Of a DNA stretch of 64,000 nt, positions 24,663-38,878 are shown piece after piece. The notes below the pieces were generated by a model that was not told the origin of the DNA, did not search any database, and worked only from the letters and a program-made list of their open reading frames with translations. This DNA comes from Apostichopus japonicus (Eukaryota > Echinodermata > Holothuroidea > Aspidochirotida > Stichopodidae). The DNA is taken from the NCBI RefSeq assembly GCF_037975245.1, contig NC_092570.1:992501-1056500 (forward strand), read 5' to 3'. The position numbers and the translations under genes were made by a program. Positions within the stretch are counted from its first letter, which is position 1; each line of letters starts with the position of its first letter.

Positions 24663-25187
24663 ACCAACGTAGTAAAACATGGAACAAGGTAGACAAACAA
24701 CTTGGTGTGATTATGGACTAAAGGCCTATCAAGCGAACTGTGACATAACTTTTACAAAAACACACATTTGTAATACACCAATTGAGTTTTATATTCCACA
24801 TGTACACTATCGCCCAATCCCCAAGCCCTCAGAACACATGGTCATATCCGATATATGTATATATGACTTTAGGGATGGTATAAGTTATTTATGTATACTA
24901 TGCCTTTTTTTAACCGACATGGGTAATGGGAAATTTTGAAATAAGATCTTTAGTATGGAAGTGATGCCCCCTCCCCCACCCCTGTCCATTACGAGATGTA
25001 TTCACATTGACTTAATGATTTTATAGGTGAGTGACACAATCTATATGCATAAGGCCAAACGCACATCAGTACCTATATAGTTATAAACACAGTTGCATTT
25101 TTATATGTACAGTACTATATGCACGGGGCAGTCCCCTCTCCATGGTTGCGTGTATTTACAGAGAGAGTGAGCACTACCCTAAAGAAC

Positions 25188-25823
25188 TATGGAACGCGAA
25201 AAGGGCAACCATATTTCGCTGTCTAAACTAAAGTTGTTGCTGCTGTTTTATCATGTTGTTGCTCAAACTTACGTTGTTGTCTAAACTTACGTTGTTGTCT
25301 AAACTTACGTTAAACTTAGCAACGAAATAAGTTTTCCCTTTTCGCGTTCCATATACGCAGGGGGTTGGTTCTTGCTGCCTGGGTTTAGGAAAACAGTCCT
25401 GTGGACTTCGCATATACGGGAAGTTACTAGAGGAGCAAAGTGGGCGGGGTCAGCTCATGTAAGTAGCATGGTGGAGAGCGTTGACCGGCTTGTAATTGGG
25501 TCGGGATATGTGTCAATCTTACTGACTATTTCGTAATTGGTCAGTAAATTAACGACGCGTATGTATATACAGCGCAAGTCGAATTTCGCGCGAAATGCCC
25601 ATATTTTTTATATCACGTGATTGGGCAATAACGTTAGTTTAGACAACGGAACCAACTTTAGACAGCAACTTAGGTTAAGACAACAACGTAAGTTTAGGCA
25701 GCAACGAAAGTTTAGACAACAACGTAGTTTAGACAACAACGTATGTTAGAGCAACAACATGATAAAACAGCAGCAACAACTTTAGTTTAGACAGCGAAAT
25801 ATGGTTGCCATTTTCGCGTTCCA
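25188..25823. mobile_element. Foldback element with long terminal inverted repeats and 8-bp flanking repeat
   Basis: The left arm (TATGGAACGCGAAAAGGGCA, then CCATATTTCGCTGTCTAAAC and TTGTTGCTGCTGTTTTATCA) returns inverted at about 25745-25823. The inner halves of both arms are short tandem repeats of the type ACGTTGTTGTCTAAACTT, four or more on each side. TAAAGAAC flanks both ends (25180-25187 and 25824-25831), consistent with an 8-bp target duplication. A third copy of the terminus, CCCTTTTCGCGTTCCATA, sits inside at about 25336-25353, so 25188-25353 alone also has perfect 18-bp inverted ends. No coding sequence was seen in the centre. Confidence 0.8.
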
Positions 25824-26530
25824 TAAAGAACAGCGGTAAGTCCTCGTCTCGGTATAGCCTATGAGGCGATCGGAGTTGACGAGCAGAACAGCGTAATAAT
25901 GCCTCTGTCGTAGTAATACCAACATAAGGCTCATATTATTAGTGTGTATCTTACAAATAACGGTCATGCATGTCACTTAACAAACTTCAGCAGTTTCTCG
26001 TCATATCATGAAAACGAAAAACAAGCCCTCAAGCCAAATTCCGAATTTTACCGAGCATGTTTGGCTTGCGTGATGCTTCGTACCTATCAATAATATAGTT
26101 TTCTTCCATATTACTGATGAAAGTGAATACAGTTTTAGGACTTTGTCTTAAAAGTTCGTTACCAAGCAATAAAGACGTTAACTTCATCATTATATATGTT
26201 CCTGTTCAGTCCCATGGTATCGAGTTCAATCGTCCAATAAGAAACCTTCAGACTGCAAGGGTTAAATATGCATTGAATAAGAGCGCATTTTCTGCATCAT
26301 TTAAAATATCATCCACCAACCACGGATATTTATATTGAACCCGTCTGTGGGTTCACTAGTTTAATCTGTAGTTGATGCAATTACCATTCAATACATTCAG
26401 TCTTATTATCGTAACCAGTTTCTAAATTTTATCATAAAACTGATTAAGCGATTTGGCGGGTAATGGTTTTCCTTGATATTTTTCTTCCGTCGTGCGTATA
26501 TTGAAGTTTCCTGACACGTTTTCACATGTG

Positions 26531-26617
26531 TCTATGACCAATCGGTCTCTTTGTACGTCTGTGTGTGTGTATGTCTGTCTATGACCAATCGGTATCTTTG
26601 TACGTCTGCGTGTGTGT
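26531..26617 (+). repeat. 48-bp tandem duplication with GT tract
   Basis: TCTATGACCAATCGGT, TCTTTGTACGTCTG and a GTGTGT run are present twice with two base changes. Confidence 0.85.
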
Positions 26618-27169
26618 GGGTGTGTGTGTGTGTCTGTTGTAGCGTCGCATGGAAAGTATTAAGTTGCTCTTGGGAATATTGAAATGTAAAGTTTTAATAT
26701 GTTCGCGAATTTCGGAAAGAAATATTAAATTACCAATGTTGAAATAGGCTTATGCAGAATATCGAGTTCACCTTGAGTTCATTTTCAAATTCAATCTTGA
26801 CAATTTGAACACTGAAAATAATGTCGAGTTACTGGTGTGACTGTTGAAACACTGTCAATTAATCACGAGAGTGGCTATATAAGAAATAGAAGTTAACCTT
26901 GTTTGTAAATGATTGTTACAAATTAACCAAATATAGCAAATAAGATCCAATACACACATCCTTTCGGCAACTTATCAATTTTCATCATTCCTATATAGTT
27001 TACACACTGTTTAATATGGATATTTTTGATAAATTTGCCAATTTTATACAAACTACTTTCATATTAAAAATTTAATTTAAACCAGATAAGTTTTGTCATT
27101 TTGCAAAAATTTAAATTTATTATGAATTCCACTCTCATCACATATATAGAACGGTCACTGCAATTATGT

Positions 27170-27459
27170 CAGGGGCGCGATCACGTGTACTTCTTTGGAA
27201 GGAGAAGCCTTAGTCCCAATATAATTAAATCGGGGAACCACCCCATCCCCCTCCCTCACTGGCAGACAGAATATCACTAAGTATTCTAGTGTACCATATA
27301 CATAAATTAAATATGAATGTGCCGTACAACCTAAGCAGCCCTCCATTTTAATTCTCAAAGGGGAGGGGCCACCCCTCATCTAAGACCCTATCCCTTGACG
27401 ACATATATAAGATCTTAGCCACCCCCTCCCCAGTATACAAACATGGTGGTTGCGCCCTG
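27170..27459. mobile_element. Small hAT-like MITE candidate
   Basis: The left end CAGGGGCGCGATCAC and the right end, read in reverse complement as CAGGGCGCAACCAC, form imperfect terminal inverted repeats. The flanks AATTATGT (27162-27169) and AAGTATGC (27460-27467) agree in 6 of 8 positions, as an aged 8-bp target duplication would. The 290-bp interior is non-coding and pyrimidine-rich on one strand. Confidence 0.55.
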
Positions 27460-27950
27460 AAGTATGCATGCTATTGTCATGTCATAATCACTCCATATAT
27501 GATATGCACAAAGTCTTTAATAACAAACCAATTTATAAATTTATGTATCATAAAAAATGTCTACGAGAGGAAATCAGAATAAATATAGTTACACTTTTAG
27601 CTAAGCGTTCGTGCGTTTGAAATTCTCTAAACCTGGGAGTACGTATAAGTAGTTCCGTGTGGCTTATTGTGTTTGTGTGCCCATCACACTGTGAAGAGTC
27701 TGTTATGTAAAGAACAGTGTAGATTTCACATAGGCCAATGTAAGCGTTTCGACTCATTCTTCGTGACGCTAATACGACTACACTACGGCTACTCCTTTAA
27801 TTAACTCAACTTTAAAAAAAAACGTTCTCAATAAATCTTAATCAAAATTTCTTCTCTTAATTTAAGTTAATTATTTACAGAGACATTTAATACGTCTGGC
27901 AATATAGTTAAACAAACTCAGCGACTCTTGATAAGATTTACACTTTATAC

Positions 27951-30900
27951 AGGCACGGATCCAGCCCCCCCCCCCCAAACCCCCTCAAAATGAGAACACA
28001 CACAATGTACAAACAGAAAAACGAATAGTAGTTCAGATTACAACCTTGTGTACAGACCTAATTATAGAATAAATTTATAGCCTATAATTAAGCTGTATTA
28101 TGCCACAGAGACTTCTTTCAAGTCTATGTAAATTTCCTCCTTTTTTATGGAAGGTGGCTTCAACGACCTTAAAACAACATCCCCTCCCCCATGTTTTAAT
28201 ATTCTGCCCCATCCCACCCCCCCCCCCCCACTGGTATTGGGATGAGCTTCAATTTCCATCTCCATGATAGAAAATAAACATTGCAAAAGAAAATAAGGAA
28301 AAACATAAAACGTTGAAGCACATGCGGCTGGATGATGTCACATTTAGACTTGATCAAGTCGTATTGCTTGCATGTGAAGAAACCTATAATCTGTGATATC
28401 TCCCAATTGGAATGAGACTTTTCTAAGCTGTTTGGAGGAGCGGTTCCTGGCAGTGTTCTATATCGAAAGATCAATACTATAGTGATGTTTGGGTTTGTGT
28501 CTCCTGTAATTGGAATCGACGGTTGAGTTATAGTGTACTTGTCAATACTTTAACTGAGGATGTCCTAATATCGGGAGAGTCTCTAAGCAGTACAGACAAT
28601 GCTGAAGAAAGCGTGTCAAGACTCCGTTCACCACTATAGTACCGGAAAATTTAAACACGATCAAAAAAAAAGATTTGTAATAACTTTCAAAAGTAAGCGT
28701 TTTCATACATATCACTCCGCCCCAGACGCATGTATCAGAAATGGGTTAACTATATAACACGTCTCGCTGAGAGGAAATGATTCGAGTGTGCTTGTAAAAG
28801 GTTGATAATGAATGACCATTGTTTAATTTTCTAACAGAGTTGCAGGGTGGCTATGTTGATAACTTTTAAAATCGTTTTAGTAAGGCCGGTCGTGTTTTTA
28901 ATGTTTGCCTTAGTGCAACACATTAATAATATTTACCATATTATAATGCTATCTTTCTCGGCTTGATCACACACTACCGCCTACGTATTGAGTATGTAAT
29001 GAGTTTACCCGACGTGAGAAAAAAAAATCACCGATGTGAAAACAAAACAAAAACCTCCAATTAAATAACACACGACATAATAAACAGGACAAATAAGTTC
29101 AAGCATAACAGACACATCGGGTAGGCAGCATAGCTATAACAGGATATAACTTCATCCTATATATAGTTTGTCTGTGCTACCAATGAGTTCCTGGTCCTAC
29201 ATATATATATAGGCCAACATAGCTCTGCCCAAAGCCTATAAACGGTAAGACAGTCCATGCCCGTACGCATAATTAAGGGTGCTTGGATGCAAACTTGGGC
29301 TATATTTTGCATTTGTGGCATCTGACTCAGTTAGCACGAACGTCCCCTCAGCACGAGAGACCATTCTATATAGTTAGGAATGTGTGGAACTTTGAAAATA
29401 GAAGGGCTGGGTGCGTACGCATGCAGCCGTCACATTCTGCGAGTTTGCTTGCATTATTTACCCACATGTCTGTTTCCTCTCCGCGTACGTTGTAATATAC
29501 AAAAGGATCGACATATATCCGCAAGAAAAGCGGCGAATTGTAAAGGTAGAACCTAAGAGATCATCAAAGACCGGGATGATCCGCAGGAACAACTCAGCAG
29601 AATATAGGCTAAACAACTCACGCTAACTGAACCAGAGAGTGAGAGAGTCATCCGACCGTGTCTTGTGAAGTTTGTTTTGTCTATATGAAGCAGGTGGAAG
29701 CGAAGATAAGTCATCAAACTTGCAAAATAAAATTGAGGAACGGAACCTCGGATAGAATATTTGGACAAGCTAGCTTCAATATAGGCTATCTGAATATATC
29801 CACCGATTAAGGTAAAAAACTAAAATCGCAGACCATAAAAATACCTTCAAATGGTAACAAGGTAATATCCGTTCCACGTACAGCCGCCTATACCTAGAGT
29901 TCATTCCATGATGCGGTTATGCAATTAACCTCGTGTGTTTATATTTCAGTGCGTGTGTATGTAATTGGCAAGGAGGGGGGGGGGGGTCTGGGGTTGGGGC
30001 TTTGCATTTGTTGTATGAAATCATGACACAGTCACGGACGAAAGAAAACGAAAACTTCCTTTTCAGAATCAACGTGAACCTCTCAGGACCGTGCCGTCAA
30101 TAATTCTGTACGTTTGATTTCTGTGTATCCTCCGATCTTTATACAGATTTACGCGAATATAGAACAAACGAGAATGGGTACTGAAGAAGGTAGTTGGCGC
30201 AGAGGCGAGGTAACTACCATCCACCCCATGCCCACTCCCTCACCACTTCCCACCACATTCATCCCCACCCCCATATCTACCCCTTGCCATCTCCCACCCC
30301 TTCCCCCAAATCTTTCAAGCTTTTGTTACCCCGATAGGTGTGGCTTGAAAACATTACATTCAGACATCATTCGAAGTTACATCAAGTGACCAAATCCTAG
30401 TAAAATGAAACAGTCATAGCCTAACAATTGCTAGGATGGGTGGGGTAGTAAGTAAGGGGAAGAAGGCGTATCCGTCCGATGGTTGGTGGGAACCTACAGA
30501 CAACTCTAATGTACATACAAGGATTCCATGAAACTAGGACCCCCCCCCCCCCTATACCCTCGTGTCATACCGCATGCCTTGCCCCGGGTTTATGTTCCTT
30601 AAATGCTTTACCATGCCGTATCAGACCATGTGTTCCAGCTCCCTAATTCAGACTAAATCATAAAGAACCAGTGGCCGGCGATCCACATCGAAACGAATGA
30701 TTAAAAACCTTGATAAATATTCCATTTGAAACAATCATTATTACCTTACCTCTTTCAAGTACCAACCAAACCGATCCGATTTGCATCGAAAAACGAATTA
30801 TTCTTGACCCTTAATGGCTTGAACAGAGAATCTCGTACTTCGTTGAAATCCAAAATGGCTTCCTTGCACACGCCGCGAACGTACTGTTGGAAATCAAATT

Positions 30901-31850
30901 GATCTTTAAAAGAGATCGTACGGACGGACTGTGCACACACACACACGTACGCAAGTTTTACTCTGATTACAATCTAGGATATTATAAGGTACCGGCTAGT
31001 TGAACTCGTCCGCAACTCAAATTCAAGCCTCGTTGAATATCATCGTATGGAAACTATAGAGCTTTACTGAATGATACCGTGTGTGAATTTATCAAATCTG
31101 ATAGCTTCTACGTGTGTAAAATCGAGTAAGGAGAGATCATGGTGGCAATATCCACTTTATAACAAGAGGAAATATATTGCATTGGATTTACGGCGTACGC
31201 GGAGATAGCTTAGTAACAGACTATACGTTCTCACGTTATAGTGCCGTGTGCACTACTACTAGCATATATGTATATATAGAGAGAGAATATCCATGTAGCT
31301 TGTTTCTTTGTCCGTTGTTGAGTGAGCTTGGCATGACAAATTGCATGCATGCCTCCGTCCCGGCGTATTTACATGTATGTAGCAGCTGCTATATATACAT
31401 ATATATGTATATATATATATATATATTTGGCTGAGATGGTGGTTTTCGCTTCTCTATTAAGTTTTCCTGCGGGTTGCCAGTAAATACTAGGATAATTCGT
31501 TGTATGATATATTAATAAGTAACATTATAATCACCCAGCGGCACGTACGTTACTTCTAGATGAGCTAAGCTGCCAGTTTACGACACTTCTCAAGTTCCCG
31601 AGCTCGTATCCCTTGAACAATACCTTACTTTGTGTGGGTGCAATCAAAGCTCCCGGGGTAATTGTAACGATCGAAACTGCAAGTTTAACATGCATGGAAA
31701 GTGAAATTTTATTGATTTTGGGTGTCTTCTGAAAATATGCTAGAAAGATGCTAAATGGTTACGGCCTTTCTTCGAATAAGGACGATGTACCATTTGGGGC
31801 TTTTTTTCACAATACTTGTCTCCTTTTTCCCGATTGTTATCGGTCTACAG
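27951..31850. other. Non-coding stretch with an hAT-like terminus and homopolymers
   Basis: At 27957 the sequence CAGGCACGGATCCAGC plus a 12-base C run resembles an hAT-like end without a visible partner. C or G runs lie at about 28217, 29976 and 30540, and a C-rich pyrimidine stretch at 30220-30310. A TA tract lies at about 31395-31427. No gene was recognised. Confidence 0.5.
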
Positions 31851-31864
31851 TTTGCGGTGTTGTA

Positions 31865-31920
31865 AACCCCCCTCCCCTCCCCCTCCCCTCCCCTCCCCCT
31901 CCTCTCCCCTCCCCTGCCCC
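31865..31920 (+). repeat. Polypyrimidine C-rich tract
   Basis: About 55 bases of CCCCTCC-type repeats with no purine. The minus strand is G-rich and could form quadruplex or triplex DNA. Confidence 0.9.
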
Positions 31921-32266
31921 TTCCATCCATTACCTGGCACAACAAGTGGTGGGGTTGGCATAAAGGTGGGGAACTACCACCATGAAACCTTTATGCATTC
32001 TAAAATGTTACACCTACATTTAGTTTAACGTCGTTTTTATGTCCCAGAGAAGAGATGCTGGGACGTGGCCGAGGTTCGAAACGGCTTTAAACTAGCCTAC
32101 GTATGTAGTCAGAACATAATGGAACCAACAACGGAATTGTTGCTAGCAAACAGAATCATGATACACGAAAGAATAACTTGAAACACAGTAGAAACAATCA
32201 TGACTTAATGTAATTAAGTAATGTCACACGACCGCAAGTAACATAATCATATTTATAGGTGATTTA

Positions 32267-32493
32267 GATCCTCCTGCAAGCAGGAACTCGAGGAAGAAGC
32301 CATCATTGGCTTATCAAAGCCGCAAGCTGACCGAAGTCAGTCTCTTAGATACATATTTTAACGTCCATAATTATGAATGGTCAATTGTCAACAACTCTGC
32401 ATGTAACTGGACAACATACATTAATCTTGGAGTGACTCGAACTCGGGACCTTATGATTGAAAGGCACCGGCGGGCCACTGAGCTAACACTCCC
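32267..32493 (-). mobile_element. tRNA-headed SINE, minus strand
   Basis: On the minus strand a tRNA-like head runs from 32493 to 32428. Its A box is TTAGCTCAGTGG and its B box is GAGTTCGAGTC. Six of seven acceptor pairs form between GGGAGTG and CACTCCA. It is 66 nt, short for a tRNA. Downstream lies a non-tRNA body that ends with GACTTCGGTCAGCTTGCGG and CGAGTTCCTGCTTGCAGGAG. That tail recurs at 21780-21850, which supports a mobile family. No clear target duplication was found. Confidence 0.65.
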
Positions 32494-34499
32494 TTTATGA
32501 ACAGTGTTGTTGCATAAACGTTCAAATCGACCCAGTTACTAGAGCCCATATACAGCCAGGAATTCTGAGTGGGGGGGGGGGGCAAATTCGTTCTTTTTGA
32601 ATTACGAGGCACGACGTTATGCATCGAAGTATAATGCACCCGCATATAGTTTCCTATACGCTTGCAGGTATAGTCCCACACATTACCGTAATAATTTCAG
32701 ATTCAATGCTTAGGCCGATACGACCATGATACGACTAAGCACCATTACCTATATGTAAACCGATACACACGTACCGTACCGGTTAATTTATCTCAAGAGC
32801 ATTCATGCTGTTCAAGTGTTTGCATGCGGACATAGCTTGTATGAATAGAAGTAGGGCTGATGTCATATGAGCCAACCCGCACAACAAACCGATCACGTGG
32901 TCGATTGTCCGCATGCGTATACCAACACACAACTTACGTAGACCAAAACTATCCTACATAATCATGCGGTAGACGTTGTTTACGTTGTAATTAGTAGCCG
33001 ATGCTTTTCCGTGATATATTCATTAACACGACACTCACTGCTATAGCCTAGCAATTTTATCTCAGTTTTCCAAAGTCTGGTATAATCTGCTAGATAGGTC
33101 CAAATCGCAATAAAAAATAAATACAAAATAAGGAATATAAACCTCAGATGTTACAAAAGGAAAAATAAGCCATTGCAATTTAATTTATAGGACTTTTGTT
33201 TGTATTTGAGCCTAACTTGGGCGATTAAAATTCTCGAATTAGAAGCAGCCAACCCTCTGCTTGAATAGCCAAAACACCTACATGTTATCTAAGTTAAATC
33301 AATTTAAACACACTGTGAGTATATATATAGCTGGTTTGATCAAATTGTTATGTGTTATCATCATATAGGACTACACGATATCAACCGTGCCTCGCTCAAT
33401 ATTCTAATATCACTGTGTGTGTGTTTGTGAGGGTGGGTGCTTCTCGTGCCGGTATAGTATAGAGTTTATAAAATAGACTCCGTGCTAATTTTCCATGTAG
33501 GCCTGTATACTGCACTTTCAATTTGTTATTGTCGGGGTTTGGTGTAAAGAGGTGCGTGCGCTTAGTCCATGGCAGGATCGAAAACATCTACGCAAAAATA
33601 ATAACGTAGACATATTTGGATATCCGTTGTCGACAGCAAATCAATCAGTGAAGCTTTTCAAGGTCTCCATGGTAACCAAAGTTGAAGACGTGTATCAGAA
33701 ATGGAGGCGTGTCTTTGAAATCAGACCTTTCCACGCCGCTATACACATAGTAGAAATTCCGATGACATATAGATGAATAGCCCCTCCACACCACACCCTC
33801 CCTTATTACAAACACATACACTCTGCTTCCTTTGACATTTATCTGCTTTGATATATCACTCACATAATATTGACTATTATCCTATATTATTGATCTATGT
33901 CCAAGTCTATTATAAATAAAAATGTTCAAAATATTAAAGAGTGATAGTAGTCTACTTACGTACCTCACCCCTCTCCATTCCTCCCTTTTACATCCCAAAC
34001 ACATTTTCTTTTTATATAAATGACATAAAATTTATCAGCACACAACAACTTAGAGGAGAATCACAGAATGCCGCCAGCAGATCATTGCAGCTTTATAGTT
34101 CAGTACAGATCGTGAATTCATGATTTGCGGTGACTTATGGTCGGTTATTGACTTAACAAAAGGAAATTATCAGGGTTAACTACATGGAAGTTGTAATGTT
34201 TGCTTTTTTTCTACCGCATTTTCTGGCGAAGTTATAAAACGCTTTTAGGTAAAGTATAGTCATTCATATTTCGCGATACAAGAACCTCATGCACGCAAGA
34301 TACGTGACAATCGATATACGGAAAGTTGACACGGTTTGGTGACATAAATATAAATAATAAAAAAAAATGTGCTAATAACTACAAATGTAGCAAATGCTGT
34401 AGTTATTTTGACACACTCATAGAGCGAATCGCTTATACTGTTGGCTATATATCAAATACTCGTTGAATAAATTGTACATACTGTATGTAGACATGCACC

Positions 34500-34770
34500 C
34501 GACCTAAGTATACGTAAGTATACGTAGGAATACGTAGGTATACGTAAGTATACGTAAGAATATACGTTCGTATACGTAAGTACACGTAGGTACACGAAAG
34601 TATACGTAAGTATACGTACGTATACAAAAGTAAACGTAAGTAAACGTAGGTATACGTTAGTATACGCAGGCATACGTAGGTATATGTAAGTAAACGTAAG
34701 TATAGGTAGGTATAGGTAGTTATACGTATAGGTATACGTAGGTATATGTAAGTATACGTAAAGTATCGTA
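34500..34770 (+). repeat. 10-bp minisatellite TATACGTAAG/TATACGTAGG
   Basis: About 26 ten-base units with scattered substitutions. The unit length and lack of stops open Tyr/Leu/Arg-rich frames on the minus strand (34445-35023), which are artefacts. Confidence 0.95.
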
Positions 34771-36039
34771 TCCACAGAGAAGGAGGGTGTATGTGTGTTT
34801 GGGGAGGGAGGGGGGTGGTGGATTGAAACGGTTTCAAACACCTAACCCGATTCCAACAGTTCCATCTGAATGATGGAACAGAAAACAGGTCACGATGCCC
34901 CCGTCGAACCCTTTGACACCCCTCGATATTGGAACGTGTTTCCCCGCCCTTATACTGGTTATGAACAGAGAGTACTGTAGCCTTCTGCGTTTTCAAAGAC
35001 AAATGTTCGTACTGTCCTTCCAACTTCGCGCTCCCCTCCCAGTTTGCCCCTCCTCCCCACTATCATAATATATGACTGCATACAATGCATCGAGAATTCC
35101 CCTCAGATTTGTATCATTTTACACTACTTCCCCCTCCCCCTCTTCCCCCTTCAATTCATACCCATGGAGGTATACACCATCCCTCTCAATACTAAATAGG
35201 CTATATAAATTCCTTTCGCAACATTTCCTATACTCACTGCCATTATATTGAAACCGTACAGTTGAATGAAGAGTCTTTGCCTTCAGATAATATGTAATAT
35301 ATAGTAAGTTACTTTGAACCTCTGATTAAGTTATCTCGGTACATTGCCATTATTTGTAAATATGACAAAGATTAACAATCAATCAATCTTGATTGTTTTA
35401 TCTCTTTTCGGGACCTGGCATGAAAGTCACGCGCTTTTAATAGACGCTCTCCCGAACGTTTGACCTGTCACCGTATCATGAACAGACGATCGGCGGCGGG
35501 GCTTCTCTTCAAAAGTGTTATGTTCCACTGACCGACTGACATAACGTAGCCTACGAATGGGGTGGGGAGGGAGGGGATCTGGCGAATCACAAGGGGTGGG
35601 TGGGGCGTGCGAAAGGGAGGAATCGTGTTGCCGAGGTACCAGATAAAGGTTTTTATTTCTTCGCTCGTCTTCTGTGTCGCATTTTTGCTTGCTCATGTGG
35701 GCGGCCACATTGTGGTAAATTTTCTCTGTTCGGACCGATTTAAACAAAATGGCGTTTGCTACGCAAGGTATAGTTTGCTTGCGTACACTCAGTCCCCGTC
35801 TTATTTACTACATATTTTCTCTTAAACCGTTCTTTGTACATACCACCCATTTCCCTGCCTCTTCCATCCTGCCTCTGCAATTCCTCCTTGTCTCTACTAA
35901 GTTTTTGCTAGTCATCTTCTCGTCAAAATTGCTAGTGATTGTTGAACTTTACTCGTTACCGCCCGCAACATAAGAACACACTATATCGGAGTCGATATCG
36001 CGAGACACGTATAGGCTTGTACTAGACGGTATGAGAATG

Positions 36040-36260
36040 CACCTGCTCATGCTCATGAGAATGCCCATGAAAATTGGAATGCTCATGAGAATGCTAATAA
36101 AAATGCTTATGAGAATGCTCATGAAAATGCTTATGAGAATGCTCATGAAAAATGCTTATGAGAAGGAGCATGAGAATGGAAATGAGTATGAGCATGAGAA
36201 TTTCTCATGAGAATAACAAAGCTCATGCGAATGTTCTTAATGCTCATGAGAATGAGGTTT
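36040..36260 (+). repeat. 12-bp minisatellite ATGCTCATGAGA
   Basis: About 17 units of ATGCTCATGAGA and variants (ATGCTTATGAGA, ATGCTCATGAAA). Periodic frames on both strands result. Confidence 0.95.
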
Positions 36261-38002
36261 TAGGTGTAAATCATTCGGTGTACTATCCTACAACCTGTAC
36301 TTTGGCTAAGTTAGCTATCGAAATGGATGTAAATGAAATATTTTATATTTCTATAGATCTCTCTATAATCCACTATGTAAAGTCACTTGCTAACTAAGAT
36401 TGTGTGGATATTGAACATAAGTATTTGCCATGACGCAAATCATGAATAAAACATGAGATGACGTCAGTGACACGCCATGCGGCAGTGCAGGGACACGTGC
36501 AATTTAAAGCGCGGATTAAGGACGTGCAAGTATTTACGTGGTCGTGTCTATATATTGCCTGCAATAATTGTATCTGTACTTTGTATTTGTACTTATTTTG
36601 TGTGAGTTCGTTCCACACAGTTCCTGTCATATTTAAGACCCGTTTTCCGTTTCGGGCGTATTCAATATAGAACAAATATTTGTATTGCACAAAAGAGAAC
36701 TTGGCATGCTTTTACGAACACACTGATTAACGGAATCTTAAAGCTTTGGACACGTTATATAATGCATACTTCTGCATGGTACTGGTTATCAATTGATAAC
36801 TATACAGAGTAAAAACGGTTAAATGATGAACTATTTCATTTGCTGTGTTTTGATGTTATCAGTTTGACGAGTGCAAGTGAATTGGAATGACGTGGCTTGC
36901 TTGGCATGTCGCGTGTTAGTACCACGCCTTCCGTTACACAGCGCTACGGTCATGAAATGAAACTGCAACCCGCAGCGATTATTATCTAGTTCGCGCAAAA
37001 TGACAGAATTTAGACGACCTTGGAACTGAAATTTCATTACGTGTAAATAGCTCAGTTTTCGGGTAGAGGTAATCAAAACAGTAGAAATATAAACGCACAT
37101 AAAAAAGAGTAAACCGCAGTACACTGATTACATTTAGATTACACCCTCGACAAAGAAAACAAAACAGTACATTTTTAAGGTGTATAGTTAGCGTTTGGTT
37201 AGCGGAATTGTCTATCGTTTAGGTCGTTAAACAACTCCCTGCTTAGACCAAACAATGAGGTAATTACAACGATTGGATACGAATCATACTAACAATGATA
37301 TATATATTATTACCAATCGAGTTTTAATGACACGGAAGGACTACTCCCACCCCCTCCCCCACCATACCCCTATAGGCCTACTTAAGTTACCACCCGTCTG
37401 CCCAATAGATACAAATTCATGCAAATCGTTCATGTAGAGTTGTTGAGCAATCAATAACTTGACATTGATAAACGATTCAATATGATGAGTCCTTTGGTCA
37501 TTTTGACGTCAGAGAAAATCGACCGGCAAATTTCTACCGGAGCGTGGTATTATTGCCGTCAATGGGGTGCAAGGGGAGGGGGTTATTGGAATGACTTTTA
37601 ATATCATATTACGTTGAGTCATGAACCTATAACAACTTTCTAATATCGTACCCGTTGAGAGAGAATAACTATATATAGGTGAGGTTCTAGTTAACCTTGC
37701 ATTCCAGTCGCTTTAACCAACCACTGGCACTCTCTCTTTTTTTTAATTATTATAGGGTAATAACTGAACGCGTGAAAAATGGGTGCTAATAAAACGTAGA
37801 CTGACAAGCACTTATATTTTAAGTGACCGTCATCACTTACAAATATAAATACCAGTAGAGAAATAGATCAATGTTTTATCGCTTGGCACAAAATTATAAC
37901 AGACCACAGACCATATCAAATACTATCAACAAATGCTTGCTTTAAACATACAACGTTCATATAGGTATGTATGTATGGGTGTGCGTGTATGTGTGTGGGT
38001 GG

Positions 38003-38099
38003 TTATGTATGTAAGTACATAAGAAACTTGGTTCGTATTTTAATGTATGTGTATGTGTGTATGTATGTAAGTACATAAGAAACTTGGTTCATAGTTTAA
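38003..38099 (+). repeat. 60-bp tandem duplication
   Basis: TATGTATGTAAGTACATAAG followed by AAACTTGGTTC occurs twice in GT-rich DNA. Confidence 0.85.
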
Positions 38100-38865
38100 T
38101 CACCGTTACTTTGCTGCAAGTATGCGAATATAATAATGCAGGCTATAGTATATGCAGCCACGATCTTGCATGATGTTATACCAAAGCGTCTCTGTTTAGA
38201 ATGAGATTCGTAACGGTAGGGTAATTAGTCACTAATCAGCGATATGTGAAAGGTATAAACGACTTTGAGAGGGTCTTATTGTTATCAAATTGGAATTTTT
38301 GTGTGTAGATTGTTTGTTACATTTCGTAAACATCGCGGCAAAGAGGCGATCCAAGCGCAGCCTGTATATGCTTTATTTCTGAATCACATATTTATTATTA
38401 TTGTATGAAACCTGAAGAGCAAAAACCCTGCACTGAATTTACCGCTAATAAACATGAAAATATTGATACAGATCAGTTATAGATTTAGGGGAAATAAACT
38501 GTTTTTGAACTTATCAGAAAAGTTATTCTGACGCTGGGTTCACCGTTGTGTACAACGCTAACCGCGCAGCATTGTACAACCATGGAGGTAAAAACAGATG
38601 GTAAAACAATAAAATTGGGCTTGGCATAAACGTCTATGGAGCGCCTATAGTGTGCCATTAAGTCCTGAACTCAGCATTATGTTGAATTAAATTGACATAT
38701 GTAAGTGTCTCGTGCTCTCGTTGTGTGCGCTCATTTGTCACATGTTATTTTCTAGTGCTCTGATTGGAAGAAATCCACATATGTCCGTCCATTCCATTTG
38801 TCCGATTTGTCGATTTTTCTTCCGAATTTTGAAAGGTCTTAGAACAATAAATTCGAGAGCTGCAT

Positions 38866-38878
38866 ATAAGTTTGTTTA
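38866..38878. repeat. Left target site duplication of the SINE
   Basis: The 13 bases ATAAGTTTGTTTA match 39248-39260 exactly and border the SINE on its tRNA-head side. Confidence 0.9.

Noticed and set aside
27957-28230. hAT-like element starting CAGGCACGGATCCAGC
   Set aside because: No inverted partner or 8-bp duplication could be found to the right.
34445-35023. 192- and 129-codon minus frames rich in YTYVYLRI
   Set aside because: Translations of the 10-bp minisatellite.
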